Positions 48,111 to 59,481 of a stretch of 64,000 nucleotides of DNA are shown here, piece after piece. The position numbers and the translations under genes are program-made. Under the pieces are notes generated by a model that was given only the letters and a program-made list of their open reading frames with translations, did no database searches and was not told where the DNA came from. The stretch spans positions 144,700,127 through 144,764,126 of the forward strand of contig NC_134833.1 of NCBI RefSeq assembly GCF_004210375.1, read 5' to 3'. Every line of letters begins with the position of its first letter. Positions within the stretch are counted from its first letter, which is position 1. Source of the stretch: Tachypleus tridentatus. Lineage: Eukaryota > Arthropoda > Merostomata > Xiphosura > Limulidae.

Positions 48111-48649
48111 GTATATATGTAGACATTGATGCAACATCAAAACTATCCAAGTACACGTTGCATTATCCAGCGTCAGGGATAAACCTTAGGACAAAACATG
48201 TCTAAAATGGTGTCGTTGTTGAGAGTCATAACGACGGCATGACAGTAAAATGTGGCTTATTGTGACCTGAATGTTTATATAGAATACACATTGGTGCATC
48301 AGTCCCAGATAAAAGAACTATGAGTTAAAAACTGTGACCAATGCGTTGTCTAGTTCAGACAACTTCCACTTTCTGATCGTTACGGAAACAAGACGGTCAA
48401 AGTACAATACAGGGTTCTATCTGAAAAAGATTGTTTTCACGTTTTCCACTTCCAACTGATACAGTGCCCAGGCTTGAACACAGAACCATAGTTCATGTAT
48501 GGAACAAGAACAGCATTGATAGCGACAGAGCAGACACATTTAGCTGCGGTGTTGACGAGCTATTTTCCGCCAATACTAAAGTGGCTTGGTATACAGAAGA
48601 ACTGGTTAGAAGTAGAAGTAAAGAGAAATAGGCCAGTCGGTTTTAAATA
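48111..48649. other. Unassigned
   Basis: Less AT-rich than its surroundings. A 66-residue frame at 48431-48631 shows no family features. It may be further retroelement sequence, since it lies between two retroelement fossils. I cannot assign it. Confidence 0.35.
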
Positions 48650-49560
48650 TCGGCGAGAACAGTGTATGAACTAAAGTGAAACGACTCCAGGAAAAGTAGA
48701 GAACTAAGCGAGTCAGTATAAATAGTACTGCTTAGCTTCTAGGTGCTCCAGGGCAAGAAAAATAGCGTACAGTTCAGCAGTGAACACAGAAGCTGTAGAG
48801 GTCATTCTGCATGCAACTATCGAACCACAACAAACCATGGCAGAGCCCACACAGTCACCTGATTTTGTCCCATCTGTATAAAGAGGAAGTGAAGGATGGT
48901 TCGAAAGATGTTCAGCAAATAACAGACAGTATTTCCAATCGAGAGTGTCTGCTTTTCTCAGATAATTTATAGATAGGTCACATTTGGGGACTGTTAGAAG
49001 CCATGGTGGGATGGGCACAACAACGTTATCCAACGACAGACCTAATTCATCCAAATGTGCCTGAATACGAAGACCAAAATGGCAGATCGTCTGAAAAAGC
49101 ATGACCCACTGAGAAAGGAAAACACAACCCCAGGTGAGATGCACTGGTAAGGAACAAAGTTTCGAAGCATACACTAAAAACAGTTGCAAATCACAAAGAC
49201 GGAGAGACAGTTCATGAGACTCTATATACGAGCTCTGAACTGGGGAATGCGGAATGCCCCTGATGATGAATGGGGTCCAGCATCTTCAAAGTCGAGGTCT
49301 TGGCAGAAACATAAACCAGTGACTTGTAGTCTAGTTTTGATCGAATAAGAACACGAGATCTTTAGCATAGAACGTCGATACGCTCCCAGAGTCGTGTAAG
49401 AGAGAACACGAAGGATGTTCAGAGCTCTTGTACATTTTACTCGTAGCTGCTTGGTATGTGGTATAAAATTATGTTTACAGTCAAAGATAAGCCCTAAGAA
49501 CTTTGTCTCAGGGACCACGTGTAACACTACTTCACAGATACGGAGTTCAGGATCTAAGTG
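48650..49560 (-). pseudogene. Dead LINE: RT C-terminus and RNase H domain
   Basis: On the minus strand ETKFLGLIFDCKHNFIPHTK, near 49500, is the RT thumb region of I/Jockey-type LINEs, followed by CTRALNILRVLSY. After a shift the frame 48713-49189 contains the RNase H domain: LYTDGTKSGDCVGSAM at residues 103-118 with the first catalytic Asp, and FTAELYAIFLALEHLEA at 136-152 with the catalytic Glu. The next Asp (YTDS) is found only out of frame near 48712. An ORF2 with RNase H suggests the I group. Non-functional because of frameshifts and truncation. Confidence 0.85.
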
Positions 49561-49905
49561 AATACCCCGTTGGCAGCAACGGTTTTAGAGAGGAAGAAAT
49601 ATAAACCATTTGCTGTGGAGAACATCCAACGCTGGTACTTGGTTGACCTTAGCTCCAAATGGACCAGAAGAGTGATCGTGGGGGGAGCACCTCATGGCTG
49701 CACATCTACAGTAATTCATGGGAAAAGTGGTGTCTTAGGGTTGGACCCCTCAATCACCAGGATCCTGTCCTTACTCTTCAGAGGTCGCCACGCAAACCCA
49801 GAGGAGATAAACTAAAGGAAGCAGAACTTTCTATGGGAAGTCCCCTCACCATGTACAGGAATCCACATCTGAAGGTTGCCATAAAGACAAAATGCGTTAG
49901 GATCA
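49561..49905. other. Probable retroelement segment joined to the LINE
   Basis: GC-richer than the host DNA. On the plus strand a frame of 113 residues from 49659 includes SPRKPRGDKLKEAELSMGSP. It is not host module sequence, because homology with the orphan 5' module resumes only near 49945. It may be an inverted piece of the adjacent LINE or another element. I do not recognise it. Confidence 0.35.
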
Positions 49906-49944
49906 TTATTTGCTGCGTATTTTATAGCACGCTGTGTTCTATTG

Positions 49945-50725
49945 GTGAATTAGAAAAACTTATTCCCCCAATTTTTTATTTTACTCAATTTAGGTACTAA
50001 ACTCTCATTTTATGAGAAGCCAAAATAATGAATACATTTCAATTTTCCATTAAATTGTAACTCATTAATGTAAACACCTCACAGATGCATTTCTTGCTGG
50101 CATTTTCCGACATACAGCACAACTGTTTCTGCTCGTTCAGGTACAGTTATCATTTATTTAGATTAACAGTCCCGTTCAGCTCTAAGACATGGCAGTGAAT
50201 TGCGCAGTTTTCAACTGCTGTTTCAAAGTTATACACGTACAATGATAACCTTCATGTGAACAGTATGAGTTTGGTGGAACTCAGTTTAACATTTACATTC
50301 GACTTATGTTTAAAGCATCCGAAGTGTGCGACACACAGCTCTGAACCAGGTTAGTTGACATATTTTTACTTTTATTCATATATTTAACTCTCCTGGTGCC
50401 ATATGAATTTATATTTTTCATTTCTTAGTTAAGAAAGACAGGGAAATGAAAACAATTTCACGACAGCCTATCTGTCATAAATGAATAAAACAATACTGAA
50501 CGGAACGAAGTGTCAACAGTTTCATATCTAAGTAATCAGTATCGACCTATTCAAGCGTCCTCTTCATTTTAACATTGTGTTCCGGAAGAAATAAAAAAAC
50601 TGTTCAACAAACGACTACGTCACCCCTAATATTGGAATTCCTTTAAAGACACAGACGGTTAAGAAGTTGGTCAGTTGTTTTTCTTCATTACTATCTTTTG
50701 TGATCTACAGTTATCAATCGAGAAT
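49945..50725. repeat. 5' module of gene D, first part
   Basis: Nearly the same as 39730-40490 and similar to 25560-26290. Contains the candidate first exon of D. It breaks at about 50725, where a Penelope-like element is inserted, and resumes near 52060. Confidence 0.8.
50215..50349 (+). other. Candidate noncoding exon 1 of gene D
   Basis: The donor is CAG|GTTAGT with GT at 50350. A short upstream ORF (50306-50344, 12 codons) precedes it. With the acceptor at 53101-53103 the intron would be 2.75 kb, of which about 1.33 kb is inserted Penelope-like DNA. Left edge unknown. Confidence 0.4.
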
Positions 50726-52058
50726 TTTTTTTTCAGTAACGTCGAGAAAACCCAATTGTAGACAAAAATATGTATGTAAAAATGGCAAGTTTGGGTTGAG
50801 AAAATATTTTACGTAGGGCAGCGAACAACCTCTTTTCGGTCATCTTCAGATTTACAAAGAAAGAAAGAGGTAACTGACCGGAAGTTGACCACAAGTTTGA
50901 AAGGGATTGTGTGACTGAGTGTCGGAATGTGGAGGACGGTGTTAGATGTTTGAATATGTAATTTTATATTATTTATTATATTATTTTTAATATAGGTATA
51001 AAGGTGTTTTTTGTATTGGTTTATTTTGGGTTTAAGTTGTTGCATAAGTAAGGGTTATTTAATTTTGCATTTGTTTATGTTTGTTTCTTTATTTAGTATT
51101 TGAGTGTTTTATATGGTTATATTGCGTTTATTTGACTTGTAGTGTTCGAAAACGTGTGAAGGTGACTTTTTATGTTCTTTAAATCTGGTTTCCATTTCTC
51201 TACTTTTTCTCCAATATAGAAGTCGTGGCAGTTATCACATTGTATTTTGTATATAATGTTGGTGTGGTGTTTGTCAGTGTAGTTTTTACATAGTATAGAC
51301 CTCAGTTTTGTGCCTCGTTTTTGAATAAATTTGGTATTAACTGGAATGTCATATTTTGTTACTAGTTTTTGCCAAATATTGGTTATTTGTTTGCTGATGT
51401 CAGGAATATATGGTATACAGCAGTATATGGTTTCGTGATTTTTTGATTCGTGAGATATATTTACTTTAGTTGGTTGATTTTGCTTTCTGTCTAGGAGTGT
51501 GCGTATAATGTTTTCCACGGTTTGTGGAGGAAACTTATTGATGTTGATGAAGTATTGTTTTATTTTGTCTAATTCATCGTTAATTTTATCTGGTGAGCAT
51601 AGGTTTATGGTTGTGTTTATTTGGTTTCTTAGTATGTTGAGTTTTTGTTTTGTTTCATGTGCTGAGTCCCAAGGAATATATAGTCCAGTATGGGTGATTT
51701 TTCGGTGGACTTCTGTTCTGAATTGTGTGTCGGTTCTTGTAATTTTGAGGTTAAGAAATGATATTTGATTGCTTTCTTCCTGTTCACATCTGAAGTTAAT
51801 GTTGGGATGTATAGAGTTAATGTGATTGAAAAAATTAAGTGTGTGTTCTGTAGATTTGAATCCCGCAACCGTGTCATCTATATATCTGTACCAGTATAGT
51901 GGTGGATGTAATGCTGTGTTAATTGCTTGTGTTTCAACTTGTGTCATAAAAGTATTGGTTATAACTGGTGATACTGGGTTGCCCATGCTTAGACCATTTG
52001 TTTGTATATAGTTGTGATTGTTGAACATGAAGTTTGTCTTAATCGTGGTATATTCATA
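50726..52058 (-). mobile_element. 5'-truncated Penelope-like retroelement in D intron
   Basis: It interrupts the 5' module, whose homology stops at 50725 and resumes at 52058. It contains an RT plus GIY-YIG frame on the minus strand and about 390 bp of 3' untranslated sequence with a gaagatgaccg motif typical of such elements. Relative to the orphan module, about 250 bp of host sequence (40490-40740) is missing at the insertion point. The element is antisense to D. Confidence 0.85.
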
Positions 52059-52073
52059 GAATTCACGTGACAA
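51117..52073 (-). pseudogene. Penelope-like RT/GIY-YIG protein, truncated
   Basis: An open frame of 318 residues whose first few come from host DNA (no ATG is needed; the start is truncated). RT blocks: GLSMGNPVSPVI at 27-38 and WYRYIDDTVAGF at 61-72, with both catalytic Asp residues; SFLNLKITR near 105-113 follows as usual. The C-terminus has IIYKIQCDNCHDFYIGE at 273-289, the GIY-YIG core with the Cys pair found in this family, then degrades. The N-terminal half of RT is absent (full proteins exceed 600 residues). Long open frame and few lesions mean it is the youngest RT in the window, but it is not an active element. Confidence 0.88.
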
Positions 52074-53103
52074 GCTCCTACATTAAATTAATCATCTGGT
52101 AACTTATTTCTACAGAACTGTCATATTATTAAGTTCGTTAATGTTGGGACCTTAAAAGCAAAATGGACAGTTTTGTTTCTCGTTTCACGTTATGGATGAA
52201 ACATATTAAGCTAAGTAGATCATGTGGTGTCTAAGGAACTTTGTGGTTTTAAAAACCTTTATAAATGTTTCATGAAATTAGTTTTATACTGAATGAAAAT
52301 TTCCAAAATAAATAAATTTCTCTTATAATATTTGAAATATTATCTTCATGATTTAATTCAATTAGAGAGTTATTCCTCATCTCTGAAACCAGTAATATTT
52401 AATTTAAAGGAGAAACCCTGTAAAAACATAGGAACAAAGAAAAATGTTCAAGCTGCTAACGTAATGACACACTCCATTTTTCTTTAAATTTGGTTTCTTT
52501 TTACAACATAAGCTACAATACCATTCATAATAATCTTACTGTAGATCTTAAAACTAATGTTATCACACTTTATAATTATGTAGATCATGTTTCATTGTTA
52601 ACTTGTTATATTGGTTTAGAACTAAGATAAATATCCTAAAGTAGACAAACCTCTGTAAACGTGTTTTGTAATAACTGCCAACAAAATCGTTGATGAATAA
52701 ATCGTTTTATCTTTCATGAATTTTAAAATATCTTTTGTTTAACTTATGCCATTACGTTCATCTTAAAAGACTGTTATAATTATTAAATTTGTTAAATTGT
52801 ACGTTAAGTTTTTAGTTCTGTCTTTATAGTTACCTTTATCTTGGTTAGAAACTATTGATAAAAAATTGTTTAAAACACATATATGTATAGAACTGTAATA
52901 CATGATATGCTTGTATTATCACACTGAAGAACATATTACACTCGTTTATAGAAAGAAATTTGGATCAATCTGTAAAGTAGTCATTTTTAAGTTTTAGAAA
53001 GATTTATTAAAATAAGATTTCACAAATCTAACGCTTTATAGCATTAATAAAATGTTTAAGAGATAATCAAAAAAAAAATTACCACATTAACTTTTATTCG
53101 CAG
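52059..53103. repeat. 5' module of gene D, second part (intron)
   Basis: Resumes host homology (cacgtgacaagctcctacat) and runs to the 3' splice-like site taacttttattcgcag at 53103. No gene. Confidence 0.8.
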
Positions 53104-53126
53104 CATCTTTGTCGACAACTGTGGAC

Positions 53127-54050
53127 ATGAAAACTTCTGACCAGACATTCAGTTTTAAGAAGTTCAAGACTGTTCCTGGAATTGGAATTATTTTGGGAAT
53201 GACATCAGGATTCATGTATTCTCTGGCGATCCTGAATTTGAAGCTGGTGTCAGAAATTAGTCCGGCCCAGTTTCTGGTAACTCAAGCTCTTATCCAGTGG
53301 GAAATTTATAATGTTTTTATTATTTATTCGAAAGCCAATTACTTCGGAGAAGAAGGAGAAAGAACTATTTTGTTTTTTAGAGCTTTATGTGATGGAATAG
53401 TAAAAGCCCTAATGATATACTGTTTTCATTGGCTCCCTCTTGCGGATGCTTCCACAATCTATTCCTCTTCTCCAGTGTTCATTAGTTTGCTTGCTTACTT
53501 GGTTTTGAGAGAACCTTGTAGGGCTTACAATGTATTCGTCTTAATGCTGACGATGACGGGCATTATTTTGATTATCAAACCAAAGTTTATCGTAGGAACG
53601 TTTCAAGATATTCATGACGTTGATAATCGGTGGAAAGGAATTACGGTTGGATTTTCTGCGTGTCTTTTGAAAGCTTGTTGCTACACAATGGCCCGTAAAC
53701 TTCAAAAATCACCACCTCAAGTTGTGTCCGCCATGATGTCTATTTTTAGCCTTGTTGTGGGAACTTTTCTATTGTTTTTCTTCGAAGAAATTCAAATATC
53801 ATCTTGTGGCATAAACAGTGTTCTTGTTGTGAGTTCTGGCATCTTTATGATGCTGAATCAACTCTTCACCACAATAGCCTTACAAGTGGAAAATGCTGGA
53901 CCAGTGTCTGTTGCTCAAACTCTAAATATAATTACAGCCTTTTTGTTCGATATTTTCATATTAAATACCATCGCCACCTGGTACAGTATTTTTGGCGCTG
54001 TTTTAATTTTTGTTGGTGTTCTTTTAACAACATTAAAGAAAGTGAATTAG
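53127..54050 (+). CDS. SLC35G-like EamA/DMT membrane transporter, copy D
   Basis: 307 residues from the ATG at 53127 (TTG and GTG codons lie upstream in frame) to TAG. Two EamA repeats and ten predicted helices, with the LADASTI signature at 105-111 and a TWYSIFGAVLIFVGVLL end as in B. Unusual residues are charges in otherwise hydrophobic positions: Gly59 to Glu in helix 2 and Gly89 to Asp in helix 3; also Asp112 to Tyr and Gly132 to Arg. These could reduce function or reflect a changed substrate path. No stops. 5' module with candidate exon 1 is present but carries an antisense Penelope-like insertion in the intron. Poly(A) signal 145 bp after the stop. Tail-to-tail with pseudogene E. Confidence 0.88.
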   Translation: MKTSDQTFSFKKFKTVPGIGIILGMTSGFMYSLAILNLKLVSEISPAQFLVTQALIQWEIYNVFIIYSKANYFGEEGERTILFFRALCDGIVKALMIYCFHWLPLADASTIYSSSPVFISLLAYLVLREPCRAYNVFVLMLTMTGIILIIKPKFIVGTFQDIHDVDNRWKGITVGFSACLLKACCYTMARKLQKSPPQVVSAMMSIFSLVVGTFLLFFFEEIQISSCGINSVLVVSSGIFMMLNQLFTTIALQVENAGPVSVAQTLNIITAFLFDIFILNTIATWYSIFGAVLIFVGVLLTTLKKVN

Positions 54051-54194
54051 TTTTTAATATTTTAACATAATAAGGTACTTCGTGCTGTTATTAATATTAT
54101 TTGGTTTCTATTATTTTTTGCATAATAACTCTTTCACGGTTTTACTATTATTATTTCAAAGCTTTTGATAACCGATGCTCGTAATGTAGTTCAC

Positions 54195-54200
54195 AATAAA
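54195..54200 (+). terminator. Poly(A) signal of gene D
   Basis: AATAAA in tcacaataaatagttttaac, 145 bp after the stop, same context as B and C. Confidence 0.65.
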
Positions 54201-57199
54201 TAGTTTTAACACTAATGCTTGAAGCTAAGTATATTATTTTCGATGGATATTAAATATACTGCAAGAATTTTACAGCAGTTTCCATGCTCTTTGCCTGAGT
54301 TTTCTTTACTGAATCATTTTTGTTGAAGATATTGAAGTTACGCCTTATTTCAGTTATGTGTTAGATCGATAAATGGTGCTGTATTCGAAGAATAATTTAC
54401 GCTATCAGACAAACAAACTAATGTAGGCGTAAACTTACTTCATAAAACTAAATTACGTAATTCAGGTTATAATCGATCACACATTATGTAAATATTAACT
54501 GTAATTTTAATTAACTCGTTCTAGCCAACAATGTTATTATTATCAATATTATTTTATTCTGAAGTATTAACTAAGAAACCGTACTGTGTTTGTCAGTCAA
54601 AATATCTTTCTATCGTGTTTTATATCACGAACGATTCAAAGCAAGTATGTTTCAATAATACTCATTTTTTAAAGTGTTTATAGATCAGACATGTTTTCAG
54701 TAACATTGTTTTAATTGTTGTAAATCAAACATGGTTTTAATAACACTCAGGGTGTAAACTATGCAGTAGCAGTATAAACATAATTTCAATAATATCCAGT
54801 TTTGAAACTTTGCAAACACGAAAGGCTTTTGATACTAAAAACATGGCTGTTGTAGGCCTAGGATACAAATAGATCATGATGTAGCTTTACGCTCATTTAA
54901 AACACATAACCTATTAAAGAAACAAAATTATAAAAATGAAATATGATTCTAAGTTTACACTTACATATGGTATAGTTGTTATCATATCCAGGTACCATGT
55001 GGGATGTTCCAGACTGAAACTTCGATAAAAATTTTAATATTCTAATAGTTTCTCTTCACGCTCTAACATTGTTTATATTATATCATTGGAGAACAATAAT
55101 ATTTATGTTGTGTATAGAGTTTTCGATGTGTATATTTTATATCTCAGAAAAACATATATACGTATGTATATTGTCCATCTACCGGTTGGTAATGACATGT
55201 TGATATTAAATATGATATTTAAACTGATTCGGAAAACCAACTAAAAAACACTACGGTGAAGAGTTATCTCTATATGATAGAAAAGTAAAGGAAATAGATA
55301 TGCAAACGATGAAATTTCAATAGTTCCATTCAATGTTGTAATTTTGTTATAGTTTATATCAAGGAATTGTGAGATATGTTAAAATGTAATATATTTAATT
55401 GGATAAAATCTGTTATTAGTTTTGTTTTATGTATACTTCTTACATAAAAAAACACCAATATTAAATAACTAAAAGTAATTAGTTGGACACAGTTAAATTG
55501 ATAGGAAAGATTCTGAGCTTATTTTCAACACAATACTAATCCTTCAAATATTGCCTCTTCTATTTCTTCATTGTTAAACGTGTATTGTGACATTCACTCC
55601 TGTTCGCTAAATTTGTAGAAGATTCTCGAATGTAAGAATCAACAACGTATATATGTAGGTAAATAGCAATATTGAAGAATTAGCTGAAATTTCTAGAAAA
55701 TTTCCTCTCAAACTTATAAGTGGTATCTAATGCAACGTGTATACTGTTGATTTGGTACGGTTTCTATACTACAAGCCTCAGGAGCTATAGTTATGAATAA
55801 AGTTTATTAATCGGAAAACAACAAATACTCACCAGAAACATTTGTATGTTTCAAACAATTACAAAGTATTTAAACTCAGCGAATTATCATGAAACGTTAG
55901 TATTTCTACTTAAATATTAGATACTTTTAGCGGTGAAAATCTGACGTGCAAACAGAAAAGAGGTTCATATTTACCTGTTATGTAAACTGTACCGATATCA
56001 ACTCGAAATTAATTTTTAGACTACATTGAAGACTCATTTGTTTTTGTTAGTTTGTAAGATTTTTGTTTATCAAATCGTTATCTCTAACAACTGTTTGGGA
56101 AGACAATTATTGTAAATTATGTTATCACTAACATATTAAAATATACATGTGTTAAGAAAGAAAACTGTGTGTATTAATATTGTTGGCAGACATCATTAAT
56201 TACTACATCTTCAAATTTAATTATTTCTACATTAAAATAAAATTTAACTTAGTTAAAGGATATTTGTCATCAGAATACCTAAAATAATAAATTAGAGACT
56301 CGCTCAAGATAAACTATAATACGTAAAAGTAGAAATAAAAATGTTTTTAGTTTCTACTGTCAGTGAAAGAGAAAAACTTAAGTTAGAGGTAACGAATATT
56401 TTATTGTTAAAGACAAACAGGTGCACGAAAACGTGTATTGGCAATGTGAGCTCTTTGAAAAGAAAAATGCAGAGGTTGTGTGATAAGAAGTGGTGATAAC
56501 GTTAGTCGAGAGGATCTCTGATGATGTCATTGAAGTTGAAGCTAGAAATATGATGAACGCATACAAAGTGATTCATTAATATAAGTAACACATCACATTA
56601 TATAACCTACATGCATCATCTGGGAACAGCCAATCGGTGGTAGTTGAATTTCCATCTGTAGACAACATAAAATAACTCTTCAGAATTCACGTGGGAAATA
56701 AAATATAATATTAGTTGTTCCATATTATTGAAGAGACATTGTTTGACAGAAGAGTATGATAAACCTGAAAATGGAAAACAATTTTTAGTGTTTAACTCTT
56801 ATGAAACAGATATTCGAATATTGATTTTATGTACAATAATGAACCTACAGTTACTGTCGAATTGTAATCGTCTGTACACTGATTGAACGTTAAATACCGT
56901 TCGAGATATTCTGAAACATAATATGTGTTTCATAGGCTGGAACGATACATTGCCGTCCCTCTAATTTATACATTGTTGCAGTATAAAAATGAGCACACAT
57001 ATATTAAATGTATTAAATATATGTTAGATAGAGTTAAATTTAAAATTCTGTGTCTATGCTCTATGTGCGTTAAGCAAGTTTAATTAGGTGGCTGATGCTT
57101 TTTAGAAAATAAATGTATAAACATTCGACAGATTACATCAGTGATTTCAAAACTAGAGCTGACAGAAGTTTCATATAGGTTACCCTACACGTATAACTA
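54201..57199. repeat. 3' flank of gene D, inverted copy of C flank
   Basis: Follows 36700 leftwards to about 33780. It has a roughly 100-bp extra stretch at about 56417-56520 absent from the C copy (near 34450). Old repeats only; no gene recognised. The open frame 56378-56566 lies across that extra stretch and has no family features. Confidence 0.82.
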
Positions 57200-59481
57200 A
57201 CAAAGAAATATTTACAATATTTCTTTCTTTCAATAAATGTGGCTACATAACAATGTTTATGCTAAAGATTTTTCAAAATCCCAAACTATGATGAACGCAT
57301 GATAGTCCAGAGTGATTATTATTTAAATTTTCTCTTCAGTTGTTACATGTTGTATATATTTATTTATCAACACTCTTCTCACTTGCTCTGGATGTTCAAC
57401 TAAACCAGAGGTACTTCAACTAATGATAACTGAAGGACTGATGTAATAGAAGTAGTGACGTTTATGCAGTATTAAAGTGGTCATTATACCTATAAATATC
57501 ACCCCAACATCCTTCCAATAATTCTCTTTTGTATAACAGTTTTTAGTTACTTTAGTATATTTAACCTTAGTTTAGTCTTTACCAAAACTTGCAACTGACC
57601 TCACAGAAATAAAGATAAATACATCTGATTAAAGATTGTAACCTTTCAAATCTCGCCCAATTTTCTTGATTTAATCAATTGTGTAAAATAATTTGCGCTT
57701 GTTCTGCATTTGCAATATTTGGAGATTTTGAATAATTTGAAAACACAATTAACGTCTATTTTAAATTTATAGTTCGGGGTATCCAGAAATGATTTACTGC
57801 TATTAAGAAATTTATTAACGTAATTTTCCTAATGCTACTTATCTGGGTTAAGGTAAGTATGACTAGTGCTGAACACTAGTGTCATTAATCCTTTTTAGTT
57901 ACTTTTGTGTAACTCAAACAGCGTTGTTCTTCAGAATGATTTCTGTAATTCCATCTATTACGTCATTAGAATAATGCAGATGGACCACTGAGCCTAAATA
58001 TATCAAAATGAGCTCAAAAAATCTTACAATAACGACATTTTTCTTGTATTACAGAGATTTTATCAACCATGTGCTCTTTCATAATATGTTTACCTTTTTT
58101 TGCTTCATATAAAACTAAACTAACATTTAAGGGTTCTCTTATGATCTCTACACCTTATAATATTTATATGATTAAATGTTATTGTTCCACAAAGAACTGC
58201 ACTGTAACAAAAATGATACAGAATAAAAGTTTTTTGACTTTTAATCATATCAGACGACTATCGTAATTGTGTTTTAAATATAAATTTATTTTACTGAATC
58301 AGTTTAGACTTTATATAATAACGAAAAATTAGCTGTTGTAGTGTGGAATATATAAATATGTTTTTCAGATTTTTCACGAAACACACTAATGTACTCTTAC
58401 AAATAATTTTTCGAAATAAATAGATATTAATGATATCTGATAAGATAAAATGGTGTTTACTTGAAATCAAACCAGGGACTTTTAGTGTGTTACGTGGACG
58501 TTATGATCCTAATTTATTTATGGTAGAACTTAGGTCAGAAACTTCAGTTTCTGCTTTTCGTAACTGAGTGATTTAAGTTTAATTAGCACCTCAACAAAAG
58601 AATTTTTTTATGAATATCACTGCACCATATGATCATACAAAAAGTAATTATGTTAAGCCTTTTACTTGGTAATTAATTATCCGGCTAAGTCACAAAAGTA
58701 CCATAGAATAAAAGTATGAATTGTACCTTTTGTGTTAGTTATTCAATGTTGAAACTAACTGTAGTTTCTATATCCCATAATAATATTTCGTGAAATTTCT
58801 ACTGGATGGTGAATGATAATGACTTAAACCTTTAAGAAAATTACAACAAAACTGTTCTGAAGTAAATGGTATAATTACAGGCAAACGTTAGTCAGCAAGG
58901 AACCAAAACATTACCAAATGTAATAGAAATCACTTAGATTACAATATCTAAGATATAAAAACATTGAATTTATATGGAATCTGTATCTGTTTATGCGATG
59001 TTAGCAGTTTTTGTAAAAAGGTATATATGGTTTCACAATCAAGGATACGGATGGCAACACGCACACAGGATTGGTGATAGTTTCAAGTACGTGGAAATAC
59101 TCTTGCATATCCCAGTTGAGAGAAACATTTTTGTTAGCCGTGAGGTAAAATTCAGATTTCGCAGTCATATGGTATAAATGTTTATTATTATGTTTCCGAA
59201 CTACGCAAAGAAGAGGTTATAGTTTTAGGTAAAGATTCTAAAACAACAAACTAAACACGTAGTCACGAACTACACAATCATCGGAGAACCAGAAGTCGAA
59301 CTCAAGGTGCTACACATCGTCATCAGTGATACGTTTAACATCTATCGATAATAACACACTTAAATCAAGACATCAATATTTTGTAAATCTGTTTCTCGTG
59401 AACAACATTACGAATGTTGGTAATCAAAAGCTTTGAAACAGTCAAACAATGAGGATATAGATAACGTCAAAATGTTCGGAA
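57200..59481. repeat. 3' flank of pseudogene E, inverted copy of A flank
   Basis: Matches 14326-16600 inverted. It lacks the SINE present at 15600 (empty target near 58200-58212), and holds an extra block at about 57830-58090, part of which resembles 9985-10200. Open frames 58069-58266 and 58974-59177 are not kept in the partner arm. Confidence 0.82.

Noticed and set aside
51117-52073. An active Penelope-like element
   Set aside because: The protein lacks the N-terminal half and most of the RT start, its GIY-YIG end is degraded, and the 5' end is truncated at 52058.
27635-53109. Upstream starts (GTG at 27635, TTG at 53109 and 37792) for the transporters
   Set aside because: Non-ATG starts are not expected here, and the upstream lengths differ by 4 bases between B and D, so the extended frames do not correspond. 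The common ATG gives 307 residues in all three.
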